A DNA stretch of 64,000 bases from contig NZ_FOPP01000005.1 in the NCBI RefSeq assembly GCF_900113525.1, positions 294,159 through 358,158 on the forward strand. Direction: 5' to 3'. Under the pieces are notes generated by a model that saw nothing but the letters and a program-made list of their open reading frames with translations, was not told the DNA's origin and made no database searches. Made by a program: the position numbers and the translations under genes. Shown here in pieces: positions 8,957 through 17,058 of this stretch; the stretch's first letter is position 1, and every line of letters starts with the position of its first letter. This stretch comes from Pedobacter insulae. GTDB lineage: Bacteria; Bacteroidota; Bacteroidia; Sphingobacteriales; Sphingobacteriaceae.

Positions 8957-9316
8957 CTAAGATTGTTGATCAAGCCATTTTTTCTCTACAAAGTAAGAAA
9001 CGATTAAGCCTAGGCCACCGAAGATGCCAATGCACCCAAAATAAACTGCTGCTGCCTGTCCTTCTTCTCCATCAGTCATTTCACCTTGAAATACTGCTCT
9101 AACAGTAAATAGGGCTACTAGCAGGCCAATGCCTAGCCCGACTAACAACAATCCAAATTTTAAACTTAAAAATGGTTGTGGGGTAGATTTACGAATGCCG
9201 GGGTCTATACCTCGCTCAATCATTGCCATCTTTTCTTTGTTGTTAAAATATCTGATTCCGAATATCATTGCGAATGTGCAAATGAAAAATGTGATTGGTA
9301 CTAATATTCCTTCCAT
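8957..9316 (-). CDS. DUF6249 membrane protein
   Basis: A 119-residue protein with three hydrophobic stretches (about 4-20, 51-72 and 90-110) and a conserved-looking amphipathic segment with KEKMAMIERGIDPG between the first two. This pattern is that of DUF6249, a Bacteroidota family of unknown function. It is divergent from the ECF sigma gene across 218 bases, and such genes are often found beside sigma/anti-sigma pairs. A role in the same envelope response is inference from position only. Confidence 0.75.
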   Translation of the reverse strand: MEGILVPITFFICTFAMIFGIRYFNNKEKMAMIERGIDPGIRKSTPQPFLSLKFGLLLVGLGIGLLVALFTVRAVFQGEMTDGEEGQAAAVYFGCIGIFGGLGLIVSYFVEKKWLDQQS

Positions 9317-9458
9317 GATTTTATTTTTTAAATGTTAATATTTCTGGTTGCTTAAGAACGTGTTCTGGATACTATGACTACATGAAAAAAAATTAGGTTA
9401 CACTCTTGAGTGATTTTTTCGATTAATCGTTTTGTTTTAAGCTATCTTTATTTATGAA

Positions 9459-9488
9459 CTGGTTAAACTGATTTAAATAATTAACCAG
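9459..9488. promoter_or_regulatory. inverted repeat in the DUF6249/sigma divergent region
   Basis: CTGGTTAA at 9459-9466 is mirrored by TTAACCAG at 9481-9488 around a 14-base AT-rich spacer. It lies 47 bases upstream of the sigma factor start codon in the only divergent control region for the two transcripts. It could be an operator or a hairpin in the leader. The assignment is weak. Confidence 0.3.
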
Positions 9489-9534
9489 CTCTGGCTGTAA
9501 CCTGATTTAAATATCATGCGTCTTAGTTATATAT

Positions 9535-10116
9535 ATGCAGGACAAGGAAACAGATTTAGCTTTAATTAGAGCGGTATTAGCTGGTCAAACTGCTGAATAC
9601 GCCGTGTTAGTGAAGCGTCATCAACGTTTTGTTTTTACATTGGCTATGCGTTTTGCTAAAAATAGGGAAGATGCGGAAGAAATTGCACAAGATTGTTTTG
9701 TAAAAGCATATAGGGCATTGGGAACTTTTAAGCAGACCTCGAAATTTTCGACCTGGATGTACACGATAGCTTATACTACATCCATGAGTTTTTTGCGAAA
9801 GAAACGTTTAGACACTACATCAATTAATGACGACGACTACGTATTGCAAATCGCAAATAATGGTACTGATTTTGATGCAAATGTGATAGAACGTAAATCA
9901 ACATACGCCTACCTAAATCAAGCCATTGATATGTTATTACCAGATGACGCTGCGATAATTACGCTATTTTACAAAGGAGAACAAAGCCTAGAGGAAATTG
10001 CTTCTGTGCTTAATATGGAAGCAAATACCGTTAAGGTAAAATTACATCGCGCTCGTTTGCGATTAAAAGATAAATTACAATTTTTATTAAAGGATGAAGT
10101 TAAAGAATTAATATGA
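9535..10116 (+). CDS. ECF RNA polymerase sigma factor
   Basis: A 193-residue extracytoplasmic-function sigma-70 factor. Region 2 (about 22-90) includes the RFAKNREDAEEIAQDCFVK helix and the promoter-melting segment around FSTWMYTIAYT. Region 4 (about 130-185) has a helix-turn-helix with LEEIASVLNMEANTVKVKLHRAR. It directs RNA polymerase to a small regulon that cannot be read from this window. The next gene overlaps it by 4 bases and is the likely anti-sigma factor, so the pair should be translationally coupled and probably autoregulated. Confidence 0.95.
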   Translation: MQDKETDLALIRAVLAGQTAEYAVLVKRHQRFVFTLAMRFAKNREDAEEIAQDCFVKAYRALGTFKQTSKFSTWMYTIAYTTSMSFLRKKRLDTTSINDDDYVLQIANNGTDFDANVIERKSTYAYLNQAIDMLLPDDAAIITLFYKGEQSLEEIASVLNMEANTVKVKLHRARLRLKDKLQFLLKDEVKELI

Positions 10117-10604
10117 ACACAATAGACGAACAACTTTGGAGTTATATTGACGGCAATTGTACACCGGATGAGCAATCAAAAATCGAAGCCCGGTTAGCTA
10201 TTGATGTAGAATATTATACCGTTTATAAGGGACTAATTAAGGTTAATGAACAATTAAACAATTTGGATTTTGAAGAACCATCTATGTCATTTGCCCGAAA
10301 TGTAATGGATAAGGTAAATTTAGAATTGAAACCCGTTGCATTAAAAACGAGCATCGATAATCGGATCATTTATAGCATTGGAGCTTTCTTTGTATTATCA
10401 ATATTAGGCCTGTATATATATGCCATTGCTACAAATACGGCTAGCTTTGATTTTAAAATGCCAACGATGAACCTTGATACTGGGAAATATATTAATGCTG
10501 GAACTATTCAGGTTTTCTTACTAGTTGATGTAGCTTTAGGCTTATTATATTTAGATAGTTTTTTAAGAAAGAGAACTTTCAACACACAAAAAAAGGGAAG
10601 CTAA
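10113..10604 (+). CDS. putative membrane anti-sigma factor
   Basis: A 163-residue protein with a soluble N-terminal part (1-85) beginning DEQLWSYIDGNCTPDEQ, then membrane segments near 90-112 and 131-150. The N-terminal pattern resembles anti-sigma domains of Bacteroidota but has only one Cys and no HxxxCxxC zinc site, so it would be a zinc-free form. It overlaps the sigma gene by 4 bases, which is the main evidence for the call. It would hold the sigma factor at the inner membrane until a signal arrives. An alternative is an unrelated membrane protein. Confidence 0.7.
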   Translation: MNTIDEQLWSYIDGNCTPDEQSKIEARLAIDVEYYTVYKGLIKVNEQLNNLDFEEPSMSFARNVMDKVNLELKPVALKTSIDNRIIYSIGAFFVLSILGLYIYAIATNTASFDFKMPTMNLDTGKYINAGTIQVFLLVDVALGLLYLDSFLRKRTFNTQKKGS

Positions 10605-10617
10605 ACTTCCCTTTTTT
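10588..10617. terminator. bidirectional terminator
   Basis: AAAAGGGAAG and CTTCCCTTTT form a stem around the loop CTAAA, which itself includes the anti-sigma stop codon. A-rich and T-rich flanks on both sides let it end the sigma operon and the convergent DUF2911 transcript. Confidence 0.85.
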
Positions 10618-11185
10618 ATTTTTTAAATGCCATGGGCAATATTACCTGAGTAGTGTCCCAAGCCATTACCAAATTAGCACCCAGAGATGAATCAGCAAAA
10701 GTAATTGAAAACACTTCAATAGCCTTTTCGAGCTTAGATACCGGCATATCTACACGAACCACGTCTTTTGTTTGATCATAAGTAAAGGCACCCCATCTAT
10801 CAGTTTGTTTATTTATAATGATGGTCCATTTGTCTTTATTTGGAATAGCAAAAAGACTATATTTTCCAGGTTTTAACTTCTTATTTCCTACGGTTACAGC
10901 CTTGTTGAAAGAAATTTCAGTGCTTTCGTTAGCGCCTAAACGCCACACTTTATCAAATTGTTCCAACACGCCGAAAATTTCTCTGCCTTTTTTAGCAGGG
11001 CGAGAATACAACACTTTAATAATAGGCATAGAAGTATCATCTTTCTTAGCTTTTGCAACATTTACAGGATAATAAGCTATATCTAGCGGACTAGCATCAA
11101 TTGGAGCGAATTTTACAGCTGTGTTTTGAGCATTTACATCGATGCCAAATGTGCTTAAGACTAGCGCTAAGATCAATTTCTTCAT
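10616..11185 (-). CDS. DUF2911 secreted protein
   Basis: A 189-residue protein with a signal peptide (cleavage near VNAQ, residue 20). The body matches DUF2911, with the phrases VKVLYSRPAKKGREIFG-like and KLKPGKYSLFAIPNKDKWTIIINK, a beta-sandwich family common in Bacteroidota and of unknown function. It should be periplasmic or outer-membrane associated. A 59-residue membrane protein gene ends 11 bases upstream on the same strand, so they may be co-transcribed. Confidence 0.85.
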   Translation of the reverse strand: MKKLILALVLSTFGIDVNAQNTAVKFAPIDASPLDIAYYPVNVAKAKKDDTSMPIIKVLYSRPAKKGREIFGVLEQFDKVWRLGANESTEISFNKAVTVGNKKLKPGKYSLFAIPNKDKWTIIINKQTDRWGAFTYDQTKDVVRVDMPVSKLEKAIEVFSITFADSSLGANLVMAWDTTQVILPMAFKK

Positions 11186-11196
11186 CTTTTACTAAA

Positions 11197-11376
11197 TTAA
11201 TATTCGCGGCCTTTTACAATACTATTTAAAAATATCCCAGCAAAGATTAAACCGGCAATTGCACCTAAAAAGATATACCCTATGTGAAATGTTACGGCAG
11301 CAACGGCCAACATTCCAGTTAGTAAACCAATTACATACCAAACCCACTCGAAGCTATTTTTGTTTTCTGTATTCAT
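11197..11376 (-). CDS. small two-helix membrane protein (59 aa)
   Basis: Reading the minus strand from the ATG at 11376 to the TAA at 11197 gives 59 residues starting MNTENKNSFEWVWYVIG and ending SIVKGREY. Two hydrophobic helices (about 11-30 and 33-52) are joined by a short turn at HIGY. An Asn/Lys-rich N-terminus and a charged C-terminus frame them. It sits just upstream of DUF2911 with 11 bases between stop and start. I do not recognise a family. The complete frame, membrane profile and operon position support a real gene. Confidence 0.7.
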   Translation of the reverse strand: MNTENKNSFEWVWYVIGLLTGMLAVAAVTFHIGYIFLGAIAGLIFAGIFLNSIVKGREY

Positions 11377-11411
11377 TTTTTTGAAATTTGGTTCAAAGGT
11401 AAAAATTTATT

Positions 11412-13946
11412 TTAAAATGTTGATGCATTTGTATTTTTCAACAACTCATTAATTTTTACCAATTCATACCCTTCTTTTTTAAGGTATTCAATTAATTCTG
11501 GTAATTTATGGTAGAATTTATCGGTTCTTTTCGGGTCCGTTCCGATATGTAGCAAGAGTATAAATCCATTTAACCCTTCAGCACTTTTTTTAGCGTAGTC
11601 TATGATCGATCGATAGATTTCGTCGCTACTTCGATAAGATGTGCCCATTTCCGGAAAAGTATAGTCGGCAGTGGATCGGGTTCCGGGGGTAAAATTTACT
11701 AGTTGCAAGCCCATTTCAGCTGTCCAGTTTGCGATAGTCTGATTATACCACTCGTAAGGAGGTAAAAAATAAGGGGAATGTTCTTTTTTAATCCCAAATT
11801 TTTGCATAGCCTTATAGTTGGCGTTTAAATCGTCAGTGAATTTTTTTTTGCTTATCAATAAACTATCTCGTTTTTTCCAATCGTTGTAAAGCAAATGCTG
11901 ATCTGAATGGGCTCCTAAATAATTTCCATAGTCTTTTAATGATTTGATCAATGGAGAAAATTCAGGGTTTCGGTAGAAATTACCGGTAAGGAAAAACGAA
12001 GCTTTTGTATTGGTTTTTTGCAAAGTTTTGTGAATGCTTTTTCCACCGTCTGCAAATTCATCTCCTGTAAAAACCAATGCTATTTTTTTAGCGTCTGCTT
12101 TACCTCTAATGATTGCACCCTCCTGCTTTTGATAGGATTTCGACTGACTATCAAAAGCGGCTAAAAGATAAATCAAGGATGCAGTTCCATCCATTGTGGG
12201 CTCATTTGTGCTATAATCCCCATAGTCATCATGATAAACTGCTAAATCACTTTGGAAATCTGCGTACTCATCAGCCTCTGCTAACTGGATGCCGATTAAA
12301 CCTTTATAAATATTGGTATAAACGGGCCCATCAACCAAGCCGCCATCAATCGGATACTGCTTTAAGTGGGTAAAGGCCGAATGCGGATCTACGGGTGTAT
12401 CTCCCCAATTGGGCAAGCCATAAACCATGCTTGTACCCCAGGGATTACAACCAAAGAGCCAGTCGAAATTGGCCTGTTCTAATTCAGTAAAAGCATAGTC
12501 TCCTGACAGCTCTCTATACCAATAACATTGCATGGCAAAAGAAACCGTTAAGTTATTGCTACACCAAATAAAAGGTACGCCACGATAAAAGGCATTTTGT
12601 TTAGCTCTTTGCCAAACATGGTTTATGCCGTCCTTATAATTTTCAATTAAAGCAGCTTTAGTGTTTGCATTGGTTTGTTTGGCCAATTCGTAATGACCGA
12701 GATTAATAAAGGGATACCACTGATAGTGCTTTGCCGTGTCGGCAATAAGCCAAGGCGTAATTTTTTCTTTTTCTGAGAACGCAAAGGCGGAATCAAGATA
12801 TTTTGATTTCTTACCAGTTTTGGTGAGTTGGGGAAGACTCGCATACGCTAATTCCATATCATCTGCCCAATTATCTTCCGCATAAATATAGGGCGATTTA
12901 ACAGATGCCGTTTGTGTTACTCCTCTTTTTTGATTTGCATATTTTAGGGCACTTTCTGCTTTCCGACTTAAAAGTGTAGCATAAGTAGGATTCTGCGCCT
13001 TAAATAAACTGTATCCTAAACTGAAGGCGCTGGTAAATTTTGCAGCAGTAGAGCTTGTTCCGGTAGTGTTATTCATGAATTTGCCCCTTTGTTGCGGTTC
13101 GCCACTTATGAAGTAAAGCGGACGCTCAAAGCCTTTACCATATTGACTATCCTCTTTTGGGATGCGCATAGAGATATGATCCCTGTCATCCGCTAATTGA
13201 TTAAACATGATTTTTTTGCTAGGATGCATCTTTAATAGCCAATCCAACCCCCACTTTGCCTCGTCCAGAACATCGGCAATACCGTTGCTGCCTGTTAAAC
13301 CATTAGCCTGGTTTTCATCCATAAAAGCTTGCGGGAAATCTCTATACGCCATTAATAAATGATAAGTTGCATTGGCTGAGGTAGTAGCATACTGTAAGTA
13401 ATCGCTGGCGTCGTGCCAGCCCCCAGAAGCATCGAAATGAGTGCTGTCTTTGATGCCTGCCTTTTTGCCATCAAGTACAAAGCCATCATGCGTGTGGCAG
13501 CTATCTTTTAAATACGGATTAAAACCACTCCGTTGTTGACGCATATAACGAAGGGCAAAGTCTGCCGTATGTCGATATACGTCTTCCCCAATAATTATTT
13601 CAGGGGAACTAATGTTGTTTGCCCGAATGATATACCTTCCAGGGGTTTTAAATGCTGAAAAATTTAAGCGAGCAGTAGTGGTGAAGGGCCCATACTTTCC
13701 GAATGCTTGAATTTGAGTAGAGGAAAAAACTACTTTTCCAGTTTGTTTACTAATTAAATCGAACTTACTAGGGGTCGTGTTGTTTTTACTTGTCCAAATG
13801 GCTACTTTGATTGATGAAGGTTGATAACCTAATTGATTTATTCTAACCCAGCTTGTGGTTAAAGCGGTATTATCTACAGTTGTAAAAGAGCAAAAGGAAA
13901 GTGCCAGGATTAATAAGAAGATTCTTGAGGGAGAAGATTTCGTCAT
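11412..13946 (-). CDS. GH9 endoglucanase fused to a NodB-type polysaccharide deacetylase
   Basis: An 844-residue secreted protein from the ATG at 13946. A signal peptide (about 1-25) is followed by an N-terminal Ig-like CelD_N domain (33-120), then a GH9 catalytic domain (about 125-600) with GGWHDASDY giving catalytic Asp179/Asp182 and the acid Glu582 in DYSTNEP. A C-terminal NodB/CE4 domain (about 618-840) has a motif-1 Asp629, metal His pair AHSDQH (680 and 684), PPY at 729-731 and LLLH ending at His800. It should cut beta-1,4-glucan chains and possibly deacetylate a polysaccharide. The frame is open further upstream, but that would cross the palindrome at 14022 and add a second hydrophobic stretch, so I prefer 13946. 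Confidence 0.9.
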   Translation of the reverse strand: MTKSSPSRIFLLILALSFCSFTTVDNTALTTSWVRINQLGYQPSSIKVAIWTSKNNTTPSKFDLISKQTGKVVFSSTQIQAFGKYGPFTTTARLNFSAFKTPGRYIIRANNISSPEIIIGEDVYRHTADFALRYMRQQRSGFNPYLKDSCHTHDGFVLDGKKAGIKDSTHFDASGGWHDASDYLQYATTSANATYHLLMAYRDFPQAFMDENQANGLTGSNGIADVLDEAKWGLDWLLKMHPSKKIMFNQLADDRDHISMRIPKEDSQYGKGFERPLYFISGEPQQRGKFMNNTTGTSSTAAKFTSAFSLGYSLFKAQNPTYATLLSRKAESALKYANQKRGVTQTASVKSPYIYAEDNWADDMELAYASLPQLTKTGKKSKYLDSAFAFSEKEKITPWLIADTAKHYQWYPFINLGHYELAKQTNANTKAALIENYKDGINHVWQRAKQNAFYRGVPFIWCSNNLTVSFAMQCYWYRELSGDYAFTELEQANFDWLFGCNPWGTSMVYGLPNWGDTPVDPHSAFTHLKQYPIDGGLVDGPVYTNIYKGLIGIQLAEADEYADFQSDLAVYHDDYGDYSTNEPTMDGTASLIYLLAAFDSQSKSYQKQEGAIIRGKADAKKIALVFTGDEFADGGKSIHKTLQKTNTKASFFLTGNFYRNPEFSPLIKSLKDYGNYLGAHSDQHLLYNDWKKRDSLLISKKKFTDDLNANYKAMQKFGIKKEHSPYFLPPYEWYNQTIANWTAEMGLQLVNFTPGTRSTADYTFPEMGTSYRSSDEIYRSIIDYAKKSAEGLNGFILLLHIGTDPKRTDKFYHKLPELIEYLKKEGYELVKINELLKNTNASTF

Positions 13947-14021
13947 AGGTTTTTGAGTTAAAATGGTCAGTAAGTTAAAGATAAAAATTATCATCAAAAT
14001 GTAAATTACAAATAGGAAGGT

Positions 14022-14049
14022 AAAATTAATCAATCGATTGATTAATTTT
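14022..14049. promoter_or_regulatory. perfect 28-bp palindromic operator, probable TetR site
   Basis: The 14-base half AAAATTAATCAATC is followed by its exact reverse complement GATTGATTAATTTT. It ends 18 bases before the TetR start codon at 14068 and 72 bases from the GH9 start at 13946, inside the only divergent region for both genes. Size and symmetry fit a TetR dimer operator. Autoregulation of the efflux operon is likely, and control of the GH9 gene is possible. Confidence 0.8.
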
Positions 14050-14067
14050 GTCTCGTTAATTAGAGCA

Positions 14068-14709
14068 ATGGAAAAAACAGATAAAAGAACAGATATTTTG
14101 AACGCAGCGGAATTGTTGTTTTCTGAATTTGGGTTTGAAGGAACTTCTACGCGTCTGATTGCCAGAGAGTCCGGTGCCAATATAGCCATGATTAACTATT
14201 ACTTTGGAAGTAAAGAGGGTGTGTTCCTGGAAATCATGGAAGGTCGTATCTCTGGATTTAAATCGCAACTTGATTTAATTAATGATGAGCAAATTCCCGC
14301 TAGGGAGAAGTTATTGAAAGTGATTGATCAGTATACAAGCCGGATTTTTGCCAATATTAATTTTCATAAAATGATGCATAGGGAGCTCTCCTTAAATCAG
14401 CGACCTGAGATATTCGGCAAAATTAAAGAGGCGATGGCCAGCAATAGATTGGTGATTGAAAAAATAATTGAAAGTGGAATAACTGAAGGCACTTTTAGAC
14501 AGGTAGACGTAAGAATGACTATCGCAAGTATTATGGGCACCATTAGCATAATAGCTAATTCGCCCAGCAAGGTTATCGACGACCAAAATTTTGACGTCAA
14601 TAACGAAAAACAAAGAGCACAGCTAAAAAAACGATTAGTTGCTCATTTACAGGATTTTATAACAACGCATTTAGCACTTCAAAAATCATGCAACATACCT
14701 TTAAGTTAG
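14068..14709 (+). CDS. TetR/AcrR-family repressor of the efflux operon
   Basis: A 213-residue regulator with an N-terminal TetR helix-turn-helix (about 5-55: AAELLFSEFGFEGTSTRLI, then ANIAMINYYFGSKEGVF) and a helical ligand domain with a CadR/YbiH-like feel. The start at 14068 (MEKTDKRTDIL) is preferred to an upstream ATG at 14038, because the latter lies inside the palindromic operator and adds residues foreign to the family. It overlaps the downstream TolC gene by 22 bases. It probably represses its own operon by binding 14022-14049. The inducing ligand is unknown. Confidence 0.93.
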   Translation: MEKTDKRTDILNAAELLFSEFGFEGTSTRLIARESGANIAMINYYFGSKEGVFLEIMEGRISGFKSQLDLINDEQIPAREKLLKVIDQYTSRIFANINFHKMMHRELSLNQRPEIFGKIKEAMASNRLVIEKIIESGITEGTFRQVDVRMTIASIMGTISIIANSPSKVIDDQNFDVNNEKQRAQLKKRLVAHLQDFITTHLALQKSCNIPLS

Positions 14710-16001
14710 TTTTTGCCACACTCCTGCTTCCAACACTCTTACAAGCTCAATCAATTAAAGAAATAAGTCTCAGTGAAGCTGTCGAACTGGGAATAGCAAA
14801 TAGCAAGAACTTAAAATTAGCACAAAGCAAAATAGATGAGGTCATTGCTAAGCTTAATATTGTAAATGATAATGCGCTTCCTAGTGCATCGGCTAGCTTT
14901 TTATATAACCATGCGGAAATCCCTACCCGTACTTTAGGTATTGGCGGAGGTGGACCCATCCATTTGCCAACCCGGGCAGATGCTTTTGTAGGTACAGCAA
15001 GCATACAAGAGTTGATATATGGAGGTAATAAGTTAAAATATGCCAGGGAATCTACTAAACTCCTCGCGGATATTGTCCGTTTAGATCTTGAAAGAAATAA
15101 AGAAGAAGTTCGTTATGCGGTGATCAATACTTATTTCGCTTTGTATAAATTAAGGCAGAGCAAAAAGATAGTTAACCAGAATTTAGGATCCATAGCAAGC
15201 CAGCTTAAGCAAGCCCAAAAATTCTTTGCTCAAGGCGTTGTGACAAAAAATGATGTATTAAGATTTCAATTACAGCAAGCTAATATTTCCTTAACAAATC
15301 TTGAAATAGAAAATAATCTCAAAATTGTAAACTACAATTTAGCTATATTATTGGGATTGGCAGAGGATACTGAAATTATAGTTGAAGAAAACGATCTGGG
15401 AGTTGGAAAGATAGAAAACTTCGGTAGTTATTTAAATGCCGCTTTGACAAGTCGCCAAGAATTACAGCAGCTCGAACTTCAAAATAAGGTTGCCGATTAT
15501 AACATAAAAACTATTAAAGCAGACAAACTACCAACCGTAGGATTAGGCGCTAACTTATATTATATCAATCCCAGCGGCAGCTTTATTCCACCAACAAACC
15601 AATTTGTGGTGCCAGTTACCTTTGGAGCCACAGTTAGTTGGAACGTAGCAAATCTTTGGAAAAACAAACATAGAGTTGCTGAGGCTGCCATTCAACAAAG
15701 GGAACTTGAAATTCAAAAAACGATACTCAGCGACCAGTTAAAAACAGAGGTTAACAAGAACTATCAAACTTATCTTTTATCGGTACAAAAAATAGACGTG
15801 CTTCAAACATCGATCGTGCAAGCGACAGAGAATGACCATTTATTGGATTCTAAATACAGAAATAATATCGCTTCAGTTACCGACCGGATTGACGCAGAAA
15901 CCTTGCTATATCAAGCAAAAATCAATCTTGAGATTGCGAAAGCCGAGGCTGGGCTAGCTTACTATACTTTATTAAAATCAACAGGAAAAATTTCAAAATA
16001 A
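14688..16001 (+). CDS. TolC-family outer membrane efflux protein
   Basis: A 437-residue outer membrane channel with a signal peptide ending near LLQAQ (residue 20) and two helical TolC/OEP repeats (about 30-225 and 245-430), seen in the long Gln/Lys/Leu-rich helices and the ISLSEAVELGIANS opening. It would form the exit duct for the EmrA/EmrB pair downstream. It overlaps the TetR gene by 22 bases and is 8 bases from the EmrA-like gene, so it belongs to the same transcript. Confidence 0.93.
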   Translation: MQHTFKLVFATLLLPTLLQAQSIKEISLSEAVELGIANSKNLKLAQSKIDEVIAKLNIVNDNALPSASASFLYNHAEIPTRTLGIGGGGPIHLPTRADAFVGTASIQELIYGGNKLKYARESTKLLADIVRLDLERNKEEVRYAVINTYFALYKLRQSKKIVNQNLGSIASQLKQAQKFFAQGVVTKNDVLRFQLQQANISLTNLEIENNLKIVNYNLAILLGLAEDTEIIVEENDLGVGKIENFGSYLNAALTSRQELQQLELQNKVADYNIKTIKADKLPTVGLGANLYYINPSGSFIPPTNQFVVPVTFGATVSWNVANLWKNKHRVAEAAIQQRELEIQKTILSDQLKTEVNKNYQTYLLSVQKIDVLQTSIVQATENDHLLDSKYRNNIASVTDRIDAETLLYQAKINLEIAKAEAGLAYYTLLKSTGKISK

Positions 16002-16009
16002 TAACCAAA

Positions 16010-17047
16010 ATGACAACAGTAGCAAAAAAGAAAAATAAAGTTCTCCCAATTATACTAGGCGTGTTACTTGTATTGGGAGCGGCATTCGGAATTAAAGAAT
16101 ATCGATATTTTAGTAAGCATGTAGATACTGATGATGCGCAGATAGATGGAGATATTAGTCCAGTTGTTGCGCGCGTGGGTGGTTACGTCAAGGAAATAAT
16201 GTTTGAAGAAAATACGGCAGTAAAGGAAGGTCAGGTCTTGGTTACGCTAGATGATCAGGATTATAAGATCAAACTAGCGCAAGCAGAAGCAGGTAAAGTG
16301 GGTGCAAACGCAAGTGTTGGCGTTTCGCAGGCTCAGATTGCCGCCACGGTAGCAAATACCAATACTGCAAAAGCAAATATCGAAGCTGCAAAGGTGAAGT
16401 TAAATTTAGCTCAAAAAGAATATCAGCGTTATGCGAATTTGATTAAAGATGGAGCCATCACGCAGCAGGCTTTCGACCAAGCTAAGGCGCAACAAGAAAC
16501 TGCTCAGGCAAATTATAAAGCCGCGGTCGACCAATATAATGCTACGGTAAAACAAGTTGGAACCACCCAGTCACAATTAAATGTGAGTAGCTCTGGGGTA
16601 ACGCTACGTCAGGCGGAAATAGATTTTGCTAAGTTACAGCTGTCTTACACGCAAATCAAAGCCCCCTCTAGTGGGATTGTTTCAAAAAAGAACGTTCAAA
16701 AAGGTCAGCTTATTCAGCCTGGGCAGTCGCTGTTTGCGATCGTTGATAATCATAGCCTTTTTGTAACAGCCAATTTCAAAGAAACACAACTGCAAAAGTT
16801 AAAAGCTGGATTAAAGGTTAAAATTTTGGTTGATGCCTATCCAGATGACGAAATTGACGGTGAAGTTTACAATTTCGCGCCAATTACCGGTGCTAAGGGC
16901 TCATTATTGCCTCCAGATAATGCAACAGGAAACTTCGTGAAAGTAGTACAACGAGTACCTGTAAAGATTAAAATTCAGACTAAAAACAAGATGCTATTGG
17001 AAAAGTTACGCCCCGGAATGAGCGTTAAAGTTTCAGTTGCTATTTAA
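16010..17047 (+). CDS. EmrA/HlyD-family membrane fusion protein
   Basis: A 345-residue periplasmic adaptor. One N-terminal membrane anchor (about 11-28) is followed by a biotinyl-lipoyl domain beginning DTDDAQIDGDISPVVARVGG, a long Ala/Gln-rich coiled-coil hairpin (about 85-195), the returning lipoyl half with APSSGIVSKKNVQKGQ, and a beta-barrel domain. The DTDDA motif is typical of EmrA-type adaptors for drug:proton pumps. It links the MFS pump encoded 11 bases downstream to the TolC-type channel encoded upstream. Confidence 0.93.
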   Translation: MTTVAKKKNKVLPIILGVLLVLGAAFGIKEYRYFSKHVDTDDAQIDGDISPVVARVGGYVKEIMFEENTAVKEGQVLVTLDDQDYKIKLAQAEAGKVGANASVGVSQAQIAATVANTNTAKANIEAAKVKLNLAQKEYQRYANLIKDGAITQQAFDQAKAQQETAQANYKAAVDQYNATVKQVGTTQSQLNVSSSGVTLRQAEIDFAKLQLSYTQIKAPSSGIVSKKNVQKGQLIQPGQSLFAIVDNHSLFVTANFKETQLQKLKAGLKVKILVDAYPDDEIDGEVYNFAPITGAKGSLLPPDNATGNFVKVVQRVPVKIKIQTKNKMLLEKLRPGMSVKVSVAI

Positions 17048-17058
17048 TATTACTGCTG

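Noticed and set aside
14038..14067. Earlier TetR start at 14038
   Set aside because: The ATG lies inside the palindromic operator and adds residues not typical of the family.
11412..14189. Extended GH9 reading frame starting at 14189
   Set aside because: It would run through the 28-bp palindrome and into the TetR coding region; the ATG at 13946 gives a proper signal peptide.
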